Source of the DNA: Duganella sp. BuS-21
GTDB taxonomy: Bacteria; Pseudomonadota; Gammaproteobacteria; Burkholderiales; Burkholderiaceae_D
NCBI GenBank assembly: GCA_041874725.1
Contig: CP097466.1
Span: 2,914,001 to 2,978,000, forward strand
Reading direction: 5' to 3'
Length of the DNA stretch: 64,000 nt
Below are positions 25,136 through 34,231 of this stretch, one piece after another. A model generated the notes under the pieces. That model was not told the DNA's origin. It was given only the letters and a program-made list of their open reading frames with translations, and did no database searches. The first letter of the stretch is position 1. Each line of letters begins with the position of its first letter. Position numbers and translations under genes: made by a program.

Positions 25136-25566
25136 GGCAGCGACTCGATATTGGCCTGGATTGCTTCCAGGAAGGCGGTGACGGTGCGCAGCATGTCGGG
25201 ATCGACCGTGCCCAGCAGCTCGCGGCGCAGCGCTTCGGCTTCGGCACGCACCGATTCGTAGATTTCCTGCCCGGCCGGCGTGAGGCTGAGCAGTTTGACG
25301 CGGCGGTCGGTGGCCGAAGGCGTGCGCACCATGTAACCGGCTTTCACCAGGCGGTCGACGGTGGCCACCATGGTCGGATCTTCGACCCCGGCGCGCGCCG
25401 CCAGCCGCGTTTGCGATGGTGGCTCCGCTTCCTTGGCGGTGAGGGCGATCGCCATCCAGCTGGCCTGGCTCAGGTTCAAATGCTTGAGGCGGCGGTCGAT
25501 GGCGAGGCGCCAGACGCGGGCGCTGCCGTGCAGGGCGGTGGAGAAGCGCTCTTCTATCGAGGTCAT
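25132..25566 (-). CDS. MarR-family repressor of the emr-type operon
   Basis: The 144-aa protein has the MarR winged helix: LNLSQASWMAIALTAKEAEPPSQTRLAARAGVEDPTMVATVDRLVKAGYMVR, then the wing TPSATDRRVKLLSLTPAG, flanked by dimerisation helices. The DRR(V/A)K wing motif is typical. It is the first gene of the pump operon and resembles EmrR/MprA in position and role: it likely represses its own operon and releases DNA when pump substrates bind. Two palindromes that could be its operators sit just upstream of the start codon. Confidence 0.93.
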   Translation of the reverse strand: MTSIEERFSTALHGSARVWRLAIDRRLKHLNLSQASWMAIALTAKEAEPPSQTRLAARAGVEDPTMVATVDRLVKAGYMVRTPSATDRRVKLLSLTPAGQEIYESVRAEAEALRRELLGTVDPDMLRTVTAFLEAIQANIESLP

Positions 25567-25578
25567 ATTATTCTGTGG

Positions 25579-25618
25579 CTAATAGTTAGGGACCGAACGA
25601 TTAGTTTAGCACAGCTAA
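25579..25618 (-). promoter_or_regulatory. Two candidate MarR operators
   Basis: Two short palindromes share the half-site CTAA/TTAG: CTAATAGTTAG at 25579-25589 and TTAGCACAGCTAA at 25606-25618. Their centres are about 28 bases apart, close to three helical turns. They lie 13-52 bases upstream of the MarR gene start, where the promoter must be. This fits autorepression of the pump operon by cooperative dimers. Confidence 0.6.
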
Positions 25619-25707
25619 GGTATGTTCGCTAGCGTACGGAAAGTTTCCAGCAGCGGTATATGATGAGAACTGAGCATCTTCGCTCATATGAAGAACTGAG
25701 ACATATC

Positions 25708-26208
25708 ATGAAAGCCAAGTTACTCGCCGCCACTCTGCTGGCCTTGTCTGCTTCCGCCTTTGCAAGCGATGTGGGTGTTTCCATCAACATCGGTCAGCCA
25801 GGTTTTTACGGCCGCATCGATATCGGCGATTATCCACAGCCGCAAGTGCTGTACCGGCAACCGGTGATCGTGCAGCGTCCCGTGCGTTACGTGGAACAGG
25901 CGCCGATTTACCTGCGCGTGCCGCCTGGCCATGCCAAGCAATGGTCCAAGCACTGCGGCAAGTACAACGCCTGCGGCCAGCGCGTGTATTTTGTGCAGGA
26001 CAACTGGTACAACAATGAGTACGCACCGCGCTACCGCGAGCGTCATGCCGGCCCGGATCGTCGCAACGACCGCCGCGACGACCGCGATGACCATCGCGAC
26101 GACCGCCGCGATGACCATGGCCCCGGCAATGGTCACGGTAAAGGCCATGACAAGGACAAAGGCCACGGCAATGGCAATGGCAATGGCAAGGGTCACGGCC
26201 GCGATTAA
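25708..26208 (+). CDS. Exported low-complexity protein with Asp/Arg/His and Gly/His/Lys/Asn tail
   Basis: From the ATG at 25708 the protein has 166 aa: a signal peptide (KLLAATLLALSASAFASD), then a conserved-looking 100-residue part (VSINIGQPGFYGRIDIGDYPQPQVLYRQPVIVQ; PPGHAKQWSKHCGKYNACGQRVYFVQDNWYN). The last 60 residues are highly charged repeats (RRDDRDDHRDD and GHGKGHDKDKGHGNGNGNGK). The N-terminal part resembles small exported proteins common in Massilia/Duganella relatives; no enzyme signature is visible. The His/Asp-rich tail could bind metals or nucleic acids, or be disordered. Function unknown. It precedes the NADH dehydrogenase gene by 36 bases. Confidence 0.75.
   Translation: MKAKLLAATLLALSASAFASDVGVSINIGQPGFYGRIDIGDYPQPQVLYRQPVIVQRPVRYVEQAPIYLRVPPGHAKQWSKHCGKYNACGQRVYFVQDNWYNNEYAPRYRERHAGPDRRNDRRDDRDDHRDDRRDDHGPGNGHGKGHDKDKGHGNGNGNGKGHGRD
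26055..26201 (+). repeat. In-frame short tandem repeats in the exported protein gene
   Basis: Degenerate repeats of CGCGACGACCGC and CGCGATGACCAT run from about 26055 to 26120 and encode RDDRDDH units. A GGCAATGGCAATGGCAATGGC run near 26170-26195 encodes GNGNG. The repeats stay in frame, so length variation by slippage would lengthen or shorten the tail without destroying the gene. Confidence 0.75.
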
Positions 26209-26244
26209 ACCTGCGGTGTAACACGCCGCCACAAGGAGAGACTG

Positions 26245-27525
26245 TTGCAGAGTAAATTCGTGATCGTTGGCGGCGGGGCAGGCGGGCTGGAGCTCGCCTG
26301 CAAACTGGCACGCAAGCTGGGGCCGGAGCAGGTGATGCTGGTTGACAGCCGGCTGTACCATATCTGGAAACCGTCGCTGCATGAAGTGGCGGCCGGTACC
26401 CTGGACGTGCATCAGGAAGGCTTGTCTTACCAGATGCTGGCGCACGACAACGGCTTTACCTTTGTGTATGGCCCGCTGCTGGCGCTCGATGCGCCGCAGC
26501 GCCTGCTGACCGTGGGCGCCATCCTCAGCGGCGCGGAAGAAATCCTGCCCGAGCGGCAGGTGCGCTTCGAGTCACTGGTGCTGGCGGTCGGCAGCACCGC
26601 CAATTATTTCGGCGTGCCCGGCGCTGCCGAGCACAGCATTTCCCTGAACGCGACGGAAGACGCCGAGCGTTTCCGCCTGACGCTGCTCAAGCGCCTGACC
26701 CTGACCGCACTGGAGAAAGCGGCCGGGGTGGACGTCGTCATCATCGGCGGCGGCGCCACCGGCGTCGAGCTGGCGGCCGAACTACGCGAAGCGAGCGGCG
26801 TGTATGCCGCCTATGGCTTCCGCCAGTTGCAGGCCGAGCGCGACGTGCGCATCACCTTGCTGGAAGGGGCGCCGCGCATCCTGGCGCCGTTGCCTGAAAA
26901 AGTCTCGACCGCCGCGCTGGCATTGCTGCGCGAGCGCGCCGTCACCGTGGTCACCGACACCCGTGTCACCGCCATCGACGCCACCAGCGTGCGCGCCGGC
27001 GACGCCGTGTATCCGGCGCAGATCGTGGTGTGGGCGGCCGGCATCAAGGCGCCCGATTTCCTCAAGACGCTGGGCCTGCCGACCATCAAGTCCGGCCAGC
27101 TGGACGTCGACGACAGCTTGGCGGTCAAAGGTTACGACTATATCTATGCGCTTGGCGATTGCGCCGCCTGCGCCGGGCCGGACGGCAAGCTGGTGCCGCC
27201 GCGCGCGCAGGCTGCGCACCAGCAGGCCGATTATCTGCTGGACACCTTTCTGCGCCGGCACAAGGGCAAGCCGCCGCAAACCAAGCCCTACCAATACCGC
27301 GACTACGGCTCGCTGGTGTCGTTCGGCCAGACCAACTCGGTCGGCAGCCTGATGGGCTCGTTAAAGGGCTTAAGCTGGTTTGTCGACGGCTTTGTGGCGC
27401 GCATGATGTACACCAGCCTGCACCTGATGCATCACCAGGCCGTGCTGGGTACGGTGCGCACCGGCCTGCTGGCGCTGGCGCGCTTCCTGATCAAGCGCAC
27501 CACGCCGCTGGTCAAGCTGCACTAG
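26245..27525 (+). CDS. ndh: Type II NADH dehydrogenase
   Basis: The 426-aa protein starts at a TTG, decided by a strong AAGGAGAG ribosome site at 26233-26240. It has the first dinucleotide motif FVIVGGGAGGLELACKLARKLG for FAD, a second VVIIGGGATGVELAAEL for NAD, the SLHEVAAGTLD and VLAVGSTANYFGVPG segments, and the FAD-contact LGDCAAC near the C-terminus. It ends with an amphipathic membrane-binding tail (LLALARFLIKRTTPLVKL). It passes electrons from NADH to ubiquinone on the inner face of the membrane without pumping protons. It converges with the NarX-like kinase gene and overlaps its end by 14 bases. Confidence 0.92.
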   Translation: MQSKFVIVGGGAGGLELACKLARKLGPEQVMLVDSRLYHIWKPSLHEVAAGTLDVHQEGLSYQMLAHDNGFTFVYGPLLALDAPQRLLTVGAILSGAEEILPERQVRFESLVLAVGSTANYFGVPGAAEHSISLNATEDAERFRLTLLKRLTLTALEKAAGVDVVIIGGGATGVELAAELREASGVYAAYGFRQLQAERDVRITLLEGAPRILAPLPEKVSTAALALLRERAVTVVTDTRVTAIDATSVRAGDAVYPAQIVVWAAGIKAPDFLKTLGLPTIKSGQLDVDDSLAVKGYDYIYALGDCAACAGPDGKLVPPRAQAAHQQADYLLDTFLRRHKGKPPQTKPYQYRDYGSLVSFGQTNSVGSLMGSLKGLSWFVDGFVARMMYTSLHLMHHQAVLGTVRTGLLALARFLIKRTTPLVKLH

Positions 27526-28246
27526 GGCTGGGCTTGGGCTTGGGCAGGATCATGCTGAGCGTGACGCCGCGCTCGGGTCCCGAACAAACCGTCAGCGTGC
27601 CGCCCAGGTAGGCGGCGCGCTCGCGCACCATGCGCAGGCCGAACTTGTGGTCCGCCAGTTCGGGCACGGCCGGCACCGGGCCGCTGAGGCCGACGCCGTT
27701 GTCCTTCACCGTCAGCATCACTTCATCTTCGTTGTCGTCCACGATCACCTCCACTTCGCTGGCTTGCGCATGGCTGGCGATATTGCGCAGCGCTTCCTCC
27801 AGCATGTGCACCAGCACGATGCCGTGGCTGCGCGGACAGTCCAGCTCGTCTTCGGGCAGGCTGCTGCGCGCCGTGATGTTGTGTTGCGCGCCGAAATCGG
27901 CCACCAGTTCTTCCAGCGCCACCCGCACGCCGAGGAATTCGAGCTTGTCGTTCCACAGCTTGATCTGCATCTGGCGGTTGGTTTCGACGATCTGGCCCAG
28001 CAGCTTTTTCATGTGGCCGGCGCGGTCCTGCAGCGCCTGATCGGACGGCAGCTTTTGCATCAGCAGGCCGAGGTGCATGGTAAGCGCCGTCAGCGACGAG
28101 CCCAGGCTGTCGTGCAGCTGGCGCGACAGCGAGCGCCGTTCATTATCCCAGCAGGTGTGGACATGGCCCAAAAGCTCGCTCAGGTCCGCGCTGCGCAGGG
28201 CGTCTTGCTGGGAAGGTTGTGGTTCTTGCGGTGCCGGTACGGACAT
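27512..28246 (-). CDS. Soluble NarX/DegS-type histidine kinase
   Basis: From the ATG at 28246 the protein is 244 aa with no membrane segment or recognisable sensor domain. It has a HisKA_3 dimerisation domain with the phospho-acceptor in RRSLSRQLHDSLGSSL (His45). An HATPase domain follows with the N box (LEEALRNIASHAQAS), G1 (DNGVGL) and G2 (FGLRMVRERAAYLGGTL). HisKA_3 kinases normally pair with NarL-type regulators, but none is adjacent. It lies downstream of a hybrid kinase and in the same direction as the signalling genes that follow, with a 74-base gap. It may respond through protein interaction or be driven by a partner. Confidence 0.88.
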   Translation of the reverse strand: MSVPAPQEPQPSQQDALRSADLSELLGHVHTCWDNERRSLSRQLHDSLGSSLTALTMHLGLLMQKLPSDQALQDRAGHMKKLLGQIVETNRQMQIKLWNDKLEFLGVRVALEELVADFGAQHNITARSSLPEDELDCPRSHGIVLVHMLEEALRNIASHAQASEVEVIVDDNEDEVMLTVKDNGVGLSGPVPAVPELADHKFGLRMVRERAAYLGGTLTVCSGPERGVTLSMILPKPKPSPSAA

Positions 28247-28320
28247 GGTTTTCTCGGTTAAGTCGAACGGACGGTGGCTTGCATCGATGATACCCGAGCT
28301 TTGCTGGCGGGGGCGCACGA

Positions 28321-29982
28321 CTATTGTTTGACGGGAACAGGAAGCTGCGCGCAGGTGTCGATCACCTCCATCAGCTGGTCGATATCGACCGGCTTGACCA
28401 GGTGGCGGTCGAAGCCGGCGTCCATCACCCGGCGCAAGTCCTCGGCCTGGCCGTAGCCGGTGAGGGCGACCAGCTTGATGGCGCGCGTGGCCGGATCGGC
28501 GCGCAGGCGGCGAGCCACTTCGTAGCCGTCGATACCGGGCAGGCCGATGTCCACCAGCGCCAGATGCGGCCCATAGCTGCGGGCGGCTGCCAGCCCCAGC
28601 AAGCCGTCGGCGGCCGCTTCCACGCTGTAGCCGTAGCCGCACAACATCATGGTCATCATTTCGCGGCCATCGTCGTTGTCTTCGATCAGCAGCACGCGCG
28701 GCTTGCCGTGTTCGCCGGCGGCCGTGGCCGGCGCCGGCGCCGTGATGGCCAGGTGCTCGATGCGCGGCATGCGCAGCGTGAAGGTGCTGCCCCGCTTGGG
28801 GCCCTTGCTGTCGGCCTCGATGCTGCCGCCGTGCAGTTCGGCCAGGCGCCGCACCAGCGACAGGCCGATGCCGAGCCCGCCCTGCGAGCGGTCCAACGTG
28901 CTGCTGCCTTGCACGAACACGTCGAACACATGCGGCAGCAGCTCGGCCGAAATGCCGACCCCGGTGTCGCGCACGCTCAGCACCACCTCGTCGTTTTCGG
29001 TCCAGGTGCGCACTTCGATGCGGCCGCCGGGCTGGGTGTATTTCAGGGCGTTGTCGATCAGGTTGCTGGTGATTTGCTCCAGCCGGGTCGCATCGCCGGC
29101 GATCCAGCCCGGATCGAGATCCTGCTCCAGCTCGTAATCGGTGCTGCGGCCGGTGGCGCGGTAGGTTTCCAGGGTCTGCGCCACCAGCGTGGCCAGGTCG
29201 ATCGGCACGCGGTTCAGCAGGATCTTGCCCGACATGGCGCGCGACAGGTCCAGCAGGTCGTCGACGATGCGGCCCAGGTGCTGGCTTTGGCGCTGGATGA
29301 TCTTTTTGGCGCGCTGCACGCCATCGGCCGACACGCCGGGCAGGCCGATCAGCGAAGCGGCGCTGCTGATGGCGCTCAGCGGATTGCGCAGTTCGTGGCC
29401 GAGCATGGCCAGGAATTCATCCTTGGCGTGGTTTTGCCGCTCGACGGTCTGGCGCTCTTCGATCTCGCGCGTCAGGCGCAGGTTGGTGGCGGTCAGTTCG
29501 GTGGTGCGCTGGCTCAGCTGGCGGGCCTGCTTCTTGAGTTCTTCGTTCTTCATCGCCAGCGCCACGAACACCGAAATCTTGGCGTACAGGATCTGCGGAA
29601 TCACCGGTGTGAACAGGAAATCCACCGCGCCGTGCTGGTAAGCCTTGAGGCGGTCCAGTTCGTCGGCGAGGAAGGCGGTGATGAAGATGATGGGAATGTC
29701 GGCCGAGCGCGCGCGGGCGTGGATGGCGGCGGCGGTTTCAAAGCCGTCCATGCCGGGCATGTTCACGTCCAGCAGGATCACGGCGAAGTCGTGCATGAGC
29801 ACCTGGCGCAGGGCGTCCTGCCCGGAGCGGGCGGCAAGGACCTCATAGCCTTCTTGCTCGGCCCATTGGGCGAGCAGGCTGGTCAGCGCGAACAGGCTGT
29901 TGGCGTCGTCGTTTACAACCAGAATCTTTGGTTTGTCTATTTTAGGCACGGGAGGCTCTACCACGAAGCATCGGGCGATCAT
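28321..29982 (-). CDS. Receiver-HisKA-HATPase-receiver hybrid kinase
   Basis: The 553-aa soluble protein has an N-terminal receiver (about 18-135: ILVVNDDANS, Asp in VILLDVNMPGMDGFE), a coiled coil (about 145-185), and a HisKA with FLAMLGHELRNPLSAI (His near 194). An HATPase follows (about 300-415, NLIDNALKYTQPGG, DTGVGIS, GLGIGLSLVRRL), then a C-terminal receiver (about 430-550, LVDIGLPGIDGYE, ALTGYGQAED, LVKPVD). The first receiver has Asn replacing one Asp of the acidic pair (VVNDDA) but keeps the acceptor Asp. The receiver-first design suggests input from another kinase rather than a ligand. It may exchange phosphate with the neighbouring kinases at 27512 and 31943. Confidence 0.92.
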   Translation of the reverse strand: MIARCFVVEPPVPKIDKPKILVVNDDANSLFALTSLLAQWAEQEGYEVLAARSGQDALRQVLMHDFAVILLDVNMPGMDGFETAAAIHARARSADIPIIFITAFLADELDRLKAYQHGAVDFLFTPVIPQILYAKISVFVALAMKNEELKKQARQLSQRTTELTATNLRLTREIEERQTVERQNHAKDEFLAMLGHELRNPLSAISSAASLIGLPGVSADGVQRAKKIIQRQSQHLGRIVDDLLDLSRAMSGKILLNRVPIDLATLVAQTLETYRATGRSTDYELEQDLDPGWIAGDATRLEQITSNLIDNALKYTQPGGRIEVRTWTENDEVVLSVRDTGVGISAELLPHVFDVFVQGSSTLDRSQGGLGIGLSLVRRLAELHGGSIEADSKGPKRGSTFTLRMPRIEHLAITAPAPATAAGEHGKPRVLLIEDNDDGREMMTMMLCGYGYSVEAAADGLLGLAAARSYGPHLALVDIGLPGIDGYEVARRLRADPATRAIKLVALTGYGQAEDLRRVMDAGFDRHLVKPVDIDQLMEVIDTCAQLPVPVKQ

Positions 29983-30116
29983 AGCAACTGCCTATATGAA
30001 TGTCAAAACGGCACATGCGTACCGAACGCAACAGTAAGCCGGCCACGGCAGCAGTGTTCGCTCCCGCACAGACCCGGGGCGGCCGTCATGGCAAAGTGGC
30101 GTGGACGTTCAACTGA

Positions 30117-30548
<432 letters not shown>

Positions 30549-30570
30549 GCCGGCCAAGCGGAAAGAGAAA

Positions 30571-30741
30571 AGGCGGGCTGCGGCCCTAATGCCGTTAAGT
30601 TAAGCTGAAAATAGGCTTCGTCATTCCCGCGCATGCGGGAATCCATGAGGCGCATGCCCGGCTAACTCAGCATGGATCCCGGCTTTCGCCGGGACGACAT
30701 CGCTTAACTTAACGGCATTAGGGCTGCGGCCCGCCTTTTTT
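30571..30741. terminator. Bidirectional rho-independent terminator split by a repeat element
   Basis: A GC-rich stem (AGGCGGGCTGCGGCC at 30571-30585 with GGCTGCGGCCCGCCT at 30722-30736, two mismatches/wobbles) is followed by TTTTT on the plus strand and by TTTT when read on the minus strand. It can end both the small plus-strand gene and the minus-strand GGDEF gene. Its loop is about 140 bases because a palindromic element occupies it. Confidence 0.65.
30584..30723. repeat. REP-type palindromic element with 22-bp terminal inverted repeats
   Basis: A perfect 22-bp inverted repeat (CCCTAATGCCGTTAAGTTAAGC at 30584-30605, its complement at 30702-30723) bounds two REP-like hairpins in opposite orientation. 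Unit 1 at 30619-30647 begins CGTCATTCCCGCG and ends GGAATCCATG. Unit 2 at 30671-30698 is its inverted near copy. This is the common CGTCATTCCCGCG family of dispersed repeats, paired as in BIME-like elements. Confidence 0.85.
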
Positions 30742-30744
30742 ATA

Positions 30745-31722
30745 TCAGGCCGGCGTGGCCGACAGGGTGTGGTGGTGGGCCGGTGGCGTGGCCAGCATCT
30801 GCGCGGTGCAGCAGCGGTTTTTGCCGGAGCGCTTGGCTTCATAGAGCGCGCCGTCGGCGGCCGCGATCAGCGGCGCCACCTCCACCGCATCGTCCGGGAA
30901 GATGCCGACCCCGATGCTGGTCGACAGTTGCAGCGTCAGGCCGTTGACCAGGTACGGCTGCGATACCGCTTCGATCAGCTTGTTGCACGGCTCCTGCGTA
31001 TCGCCCACGGCGCTGATATTGCCCATGACGATAACGAATTCGTCGCCGCCTACGCGCGCCACGGTGTCTTCCTTGCGCGAGCAGCCGACCAGGCGCTGCG
31101 CAACCTGCTTGAGGATTTCGTCGCCATAGGCATGGCCGTGGGTGTCGTTGATGATCTTGAAGCCGTCCAGGTCCAGGTACATCACGGCCGCCTTGTTCTG
31201 CTGGCGCGCGGCGTGTTGCAGTACCGTGGATATACGGTCTTCCAGCAAGCGGCGGTTGGGCAGGCTGGTCAATGGATCGTGGAGGGCCAGTTCCTGCTGC
31301 TGGCGGCTGTACTGCGCCAATTCTTTATACAGCAGGCGTACTTCCAACATATTGTGGATGCGTTTGTGTACTTCGAGCAGGTCGAAAGGCTTGCTGATGA
31401 AGTCGCGCGCGCCGGCCTCCAGCGCGGCGATCTTGAAGCTCGGCTGGGCGGTCAGGGCGAGCACGGGCAGGTAGCCGCCTTGTTCGATCTCCTTCAGGCC
31501 CTTCATGACCTGGAAGCCGTTCAGGCCCGGCATCTGCAGGTCCAGCAAAATCAGGTCGTAGCAATGCTGGCGGTGCATCGGGCACACCTGTTCCGGCAAC
31601 ATGGTGGACGACACATCGGTATAGCCGGCCTCGCGCAGGATCTCCAACATCAGGTCGACGTTGTCTGCGCTGTCATCCACCACCAGGATTTTGGCGTTCA
31701 GGATTTCGTCTCGGCTCGGCAT
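30745..31722 (-). CDS. Receiver-GGDEF response regulator (diguanylate cyclase)
   Basis: From the ATG at 31722 the protein is 325 aa. An N-terminal receiver (about 8-130) has ILVVDDSADN, acceptor Asp in LILLDLQMPGLNGF, Thr of ALTAQPS and Lys of ISKPFD. After a short helix, the GGDEF domain (about 160-315) has an intact GGDEF, the inhibitory-site RKED five residues before it, DPLTSLPNRRLLEDRI and DLDGFKIINDTHGHAYGDE. This is the PleD/WspR type: phosphorylation should drive dimerisation and c-di-GMP synthesis. It sits between the two hybrid kinase genes, which are likely phosphodonors. A 220-base gap separates it from the hybrid kinase gene upstream. Confidence 0.93.
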   Translation of the reverse strand: MPSRDEILNAKILVVDDSADNVDLMLEILREAGYTDVSSTMLPEQVCPMHRQHCYDLILLDLQMPGLNGFQVMKGLKEIEQGGYLPVLALTAQPSFKIAALEAGARDFISKPFDLLEVHKRIHNMLEVRLLYKELAQYSRQQQELALHDPLTSLPNRRLLEDRISTVLQHAARQQNKAAVMYLDLDGFKIINDTHGHAYGDEILKQVAQRLVGCSRKEDTVARVGGDEFVIVMGNISAVGDTQEPCNKLIEAVSQPYLVNGLTLQLSTSIGVGIFPDDAVEVAPLIAAADGALYEAKRSGKNRCCTAQMLATPPAHHHTLSATPA

Positions 31723-31942
31723 AATGGTGGTCTCGTTGGTATCGGTGCTTAATAGTAATTCGATAATAGCCCAAGCCTCCGTGCTGCGTCGCACATAAGA
31801 GCGCTTGGTTTCCGTGTGGAAACTATTGTACGCCTAAATTTAGATTCTTGTAGTGTATCAAGAGTTTTTCAAATTGCCTGTAGGACATTGCCGCGTCTGA
31901 AAGTAGGAATTGGTAATTGCCAAGACGAAACTAAGCGCTGAC

Positions 31943-34156
31943 TTATGCTGCGCGCCGGACGACGCTGGCGTTGACCACCTTGGCGATCAGCTCATTGGGC
32001 TCGACCGGCTTGGCGATATGCGCCAGGAAACCGCTGGACAGCGCCTTGACGCGGTCCTCCGAGCGGGCAAAGGCGGTCAGGGCGATGGCCGGCAGGTCGC
32101 CGCCGCGCGCCGGCCCCAGGGCGCGGATGCGGTCCAGCAGCCCGTAGCCGTCCACGTCGGGCATGCCGAGGTCGCTGACCATCAGGTCGGGCCGCTTGTG
32201 TTGTAATAATTCCAAGGCTTCGGTGGCGGTGGCGGCCGTCAGCACCTCGGCGTTGCAGTCGCTGAGAATGCGGGTGATGAGTTCGCGGGCATCGTCCTCG
32301 TCGTCCACCACCAGCACTTGCACGCCGCTCAGGTCATGCGCCGCACCATTTGAGGCCGCTACCACATCGGCATCGGCATCGGCCGGTGCCGATGACGCCT
32401 CGCTCTCGTGCGCAGGCAGGCGCAGGGTGAAGGTGGCGCCGTGGCCGGCGCCTTCGCTGGCCACGGCGATGGTGCCGCCGTGCTGTTCCACCAGATGCTT
32501 GACGATGGCCAGTCCCAACCCGAGTCCGCCATGCTGGCGCGTGGTGGTGGCGTCGGCCTGGCGGAAGCGCTCGAACACGTGGTCGAGGAAGCCGGGCGCG
32601 ATGCCGATGCCGCTGTCGCGCACCGTGATGGCGATCTGGTCGCCGTCGCGCCGCACGCCGACTTCCACGTTGCCGCCGCGCGGCGTGAACTTGATGGCGT
32701 TGGTCAGCAGGTTCCACAGGATCTGCTGCAGGCGGTTGGCGTCGCCGGAGACCATGCCGGGCGCCGCTGCGTATGCACGGCTGATGCGGATCTGCTTGGC
32801 CTCGGCCGCCGGACGCACCGATTCGATGGCGGCGGCGGCGATGGCGGCCGGCGCCAGCGGCTGCATGTCCAGCCGTACCTTGCCGGAGGTGATGCTGCTC
32901 ATGTCCAGCAGGTCTTCGATCAGCTGGGCCTGGGCGCGGGCGTTGCGTTCGATGGTTTGCAGGCCGCGATCGAGATCGGCCTGGTTGCGGCTGCCGCGCC
33001 GCAGCACCTGGGCCCAGCCGAGGATGGCGGTGAGCGGGGTGCGCAGCTCGTGCGACAGGGTGGCCAGGAATTCATCCTTGAGCTGGCTGGTGCGCTCGGT
33101 CTCGGCGCGCGCCTGGCGTTCGCTGTCGAGCAGGACCTTGCGTTCCTCTGCCGCCTGTTGCGACGCTTCGTACAGGCGGGCGTTGTCGATGGCCACTGCG
33201 GCCTGCGCGGCGATGCCGCCGATGATGCGTTCGGTGCGCTCGTTGAAGATGCCAGGCTGCGGATGGCCGAAGAACAGGCAGCCGATCACCGCGCCGTTGC
33301 GCAGCGCCACCGGCACCGACAGGAAGCTGCGCACCGGCGGATGGCCGCTCGGCATGCCGACATAGGGATCGTTCTTGCCATAGCGTGGGTCTTTAAGCAG
33401 GTCGTCGCAGCGGATCGTGCCTTCGCCGCGCATGCTGGGGCCGAACAGGGCGGTGGCGCGCGGCTGGTCGAATGTCGACAAGGCCGACGGCGCGCCGGTG
33501 GACAACGTGTGCAGGATCAGCGCCTCGCCGCTGCTGTCGGTGGTGTTGTAAAAGAAGGCGCCGAAGCGCGCGCCGCTGATGCTGGTGGCGGCGTCGGTCA
33601 CTTCCTGCAGCAGCGGTTGCAGATCGCGTTGCGACGCCAGCATGGCGCCGGTGCGGTTGAGCAGCTCCAGCACGGCCGTCTCGTCGCGCAGCGCTTCCTG
33701 CGCGCGCTTGACCTGGTCGACGTCGGTGCTGGTGCCGAACCAGCGCAGCACGCTGCCGTCGCAGCGGTGGACCGGATTGGCGCGCGTGAGAAACCAGCGG
33801 AATTCGCCGCTGGCGCTGCGGATCGGCACTTCCAGCTCGAACGGCGTGCCGGTCTTGCGCGAATGCTCCCAGTGCGATTCCACGGCGCCCAGGCAATCGG
33901 GCGCGTAGACCCGCTGCCAGCCGTCGCCGGCCATCTGCTCGGGCGTGGTGCCGGTGTAGGCGTACCAGCGTTCGTTGTACCAGATCATGGCGCCGTCCTG
34001 CTCGGCGATCCAGGCCAGCTGGGGCATGGAGTTGGCGAGCGCCCGCAACTCCAGCTGGCTCTGACGCAGGGCTTCCCTCGCGCGTAGCAGTTCCTCGTGC
34101 GCGTCCGGCGCTAAAGACGAAGTGACAAGGGGGGTGTGCGGGGCGTTCGGCATCAT
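31943..34156 (-). CDS. PAS-GAF-HisKA-HATPase-receiver hybrid kinase
   Basis: The 737-aa soluble protein has a PAS domain (about 38-155, LANSMPQLAWIAEQDGAMIWYNERWYAYTG) and a GAF domain (about 165-335, ALFGPSMRGEGTIRCDDLLKDPRYG; SFLSVPVALRNGAVIGCLFFGHP). HisKA carries FLATLSHELRTPLTAILGW (His near 368). An HATPase follows (NLLTNAIKFTPRGG, DSGIGIA, GLGLGLAIVKHL), then a C-terminal receiver (about 610-730, VLVVDDEDDA, acceptor in LMVSDLGMPDVDGY, ALTAFA, IAKPVE). The GAF wording is typical of kinases in large cytoplasmic signalling networks; no ligand is known. It lies 75 bases downstream of the PAS-receiver gene and is likely co-transcribed with it. Confidence 0.94.
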   Translation of the reverse strand: MMPNAPHTPLVTSSLAPDAHEELLRAREALRQSQLELRALANSMPQLAWIAEQDGAMIWYNERWYAYTGTTPEQMAGDGWQRVYAPDCLGAVESHWEHSRKTGTPFELEVPIRSASGEFRWFLTRANPVHRCDGSVLRWFGTSTDVDQVKRAQEALRDETAVLELLNRTGAMLASQRDLQPLLQEVTDAATSISGARFGAFFYNTTDSSGEALILHTLSTGAPSALSTFDQPRATALFGPSMRGEGTIRCDDLLKDPRYGKNDPYVGMPSGHPPVRSFLSVPVALRNGAVIGCLFFGHPQPGIFNERTERIIGGIAAQAAVAIDNARLYEASQQAAEERKVLLDSERQARAETERTSQLKDEFLATLSHELRTPLTAILGWAQVLRRGSRNQADLDRGLQTIERNARAQAQLIEDLLDMSSITSGKVRLDMQPLAPAAIAAAAIESVRPAAEAKQIRISRAYAAAPGMVSGDANRLQQILWNLLTNAIKFTPRGGNVEVGVRRDGDQIAITVRDSGIGIAPGFLDHVFERFRQADATTTRQHGGLGLGLAIVKHLVEQHGGTIAVASEGAGHGATFTLRLPAHESEASSAPADADADVVAASNGAAHDLSGVQVLVVDDEDDARELITRILSDCNAEVLTAATATEALELLQHKRPDLMVSDLGMPDVDGYGLLDRIRALGPARGGDLPAIALTAFARSEDRVKALSSGFLAHIAKPVEPNELIAKVVNASVVRRAA

Positions 34157-34231
34157 GGCCTCATTCTAGCCTCAAGCCAGCCTGCGGCTCCGCACGGTTG
34201 ACGCGTGTGTCAAACACGCGTCCAGGACAAA

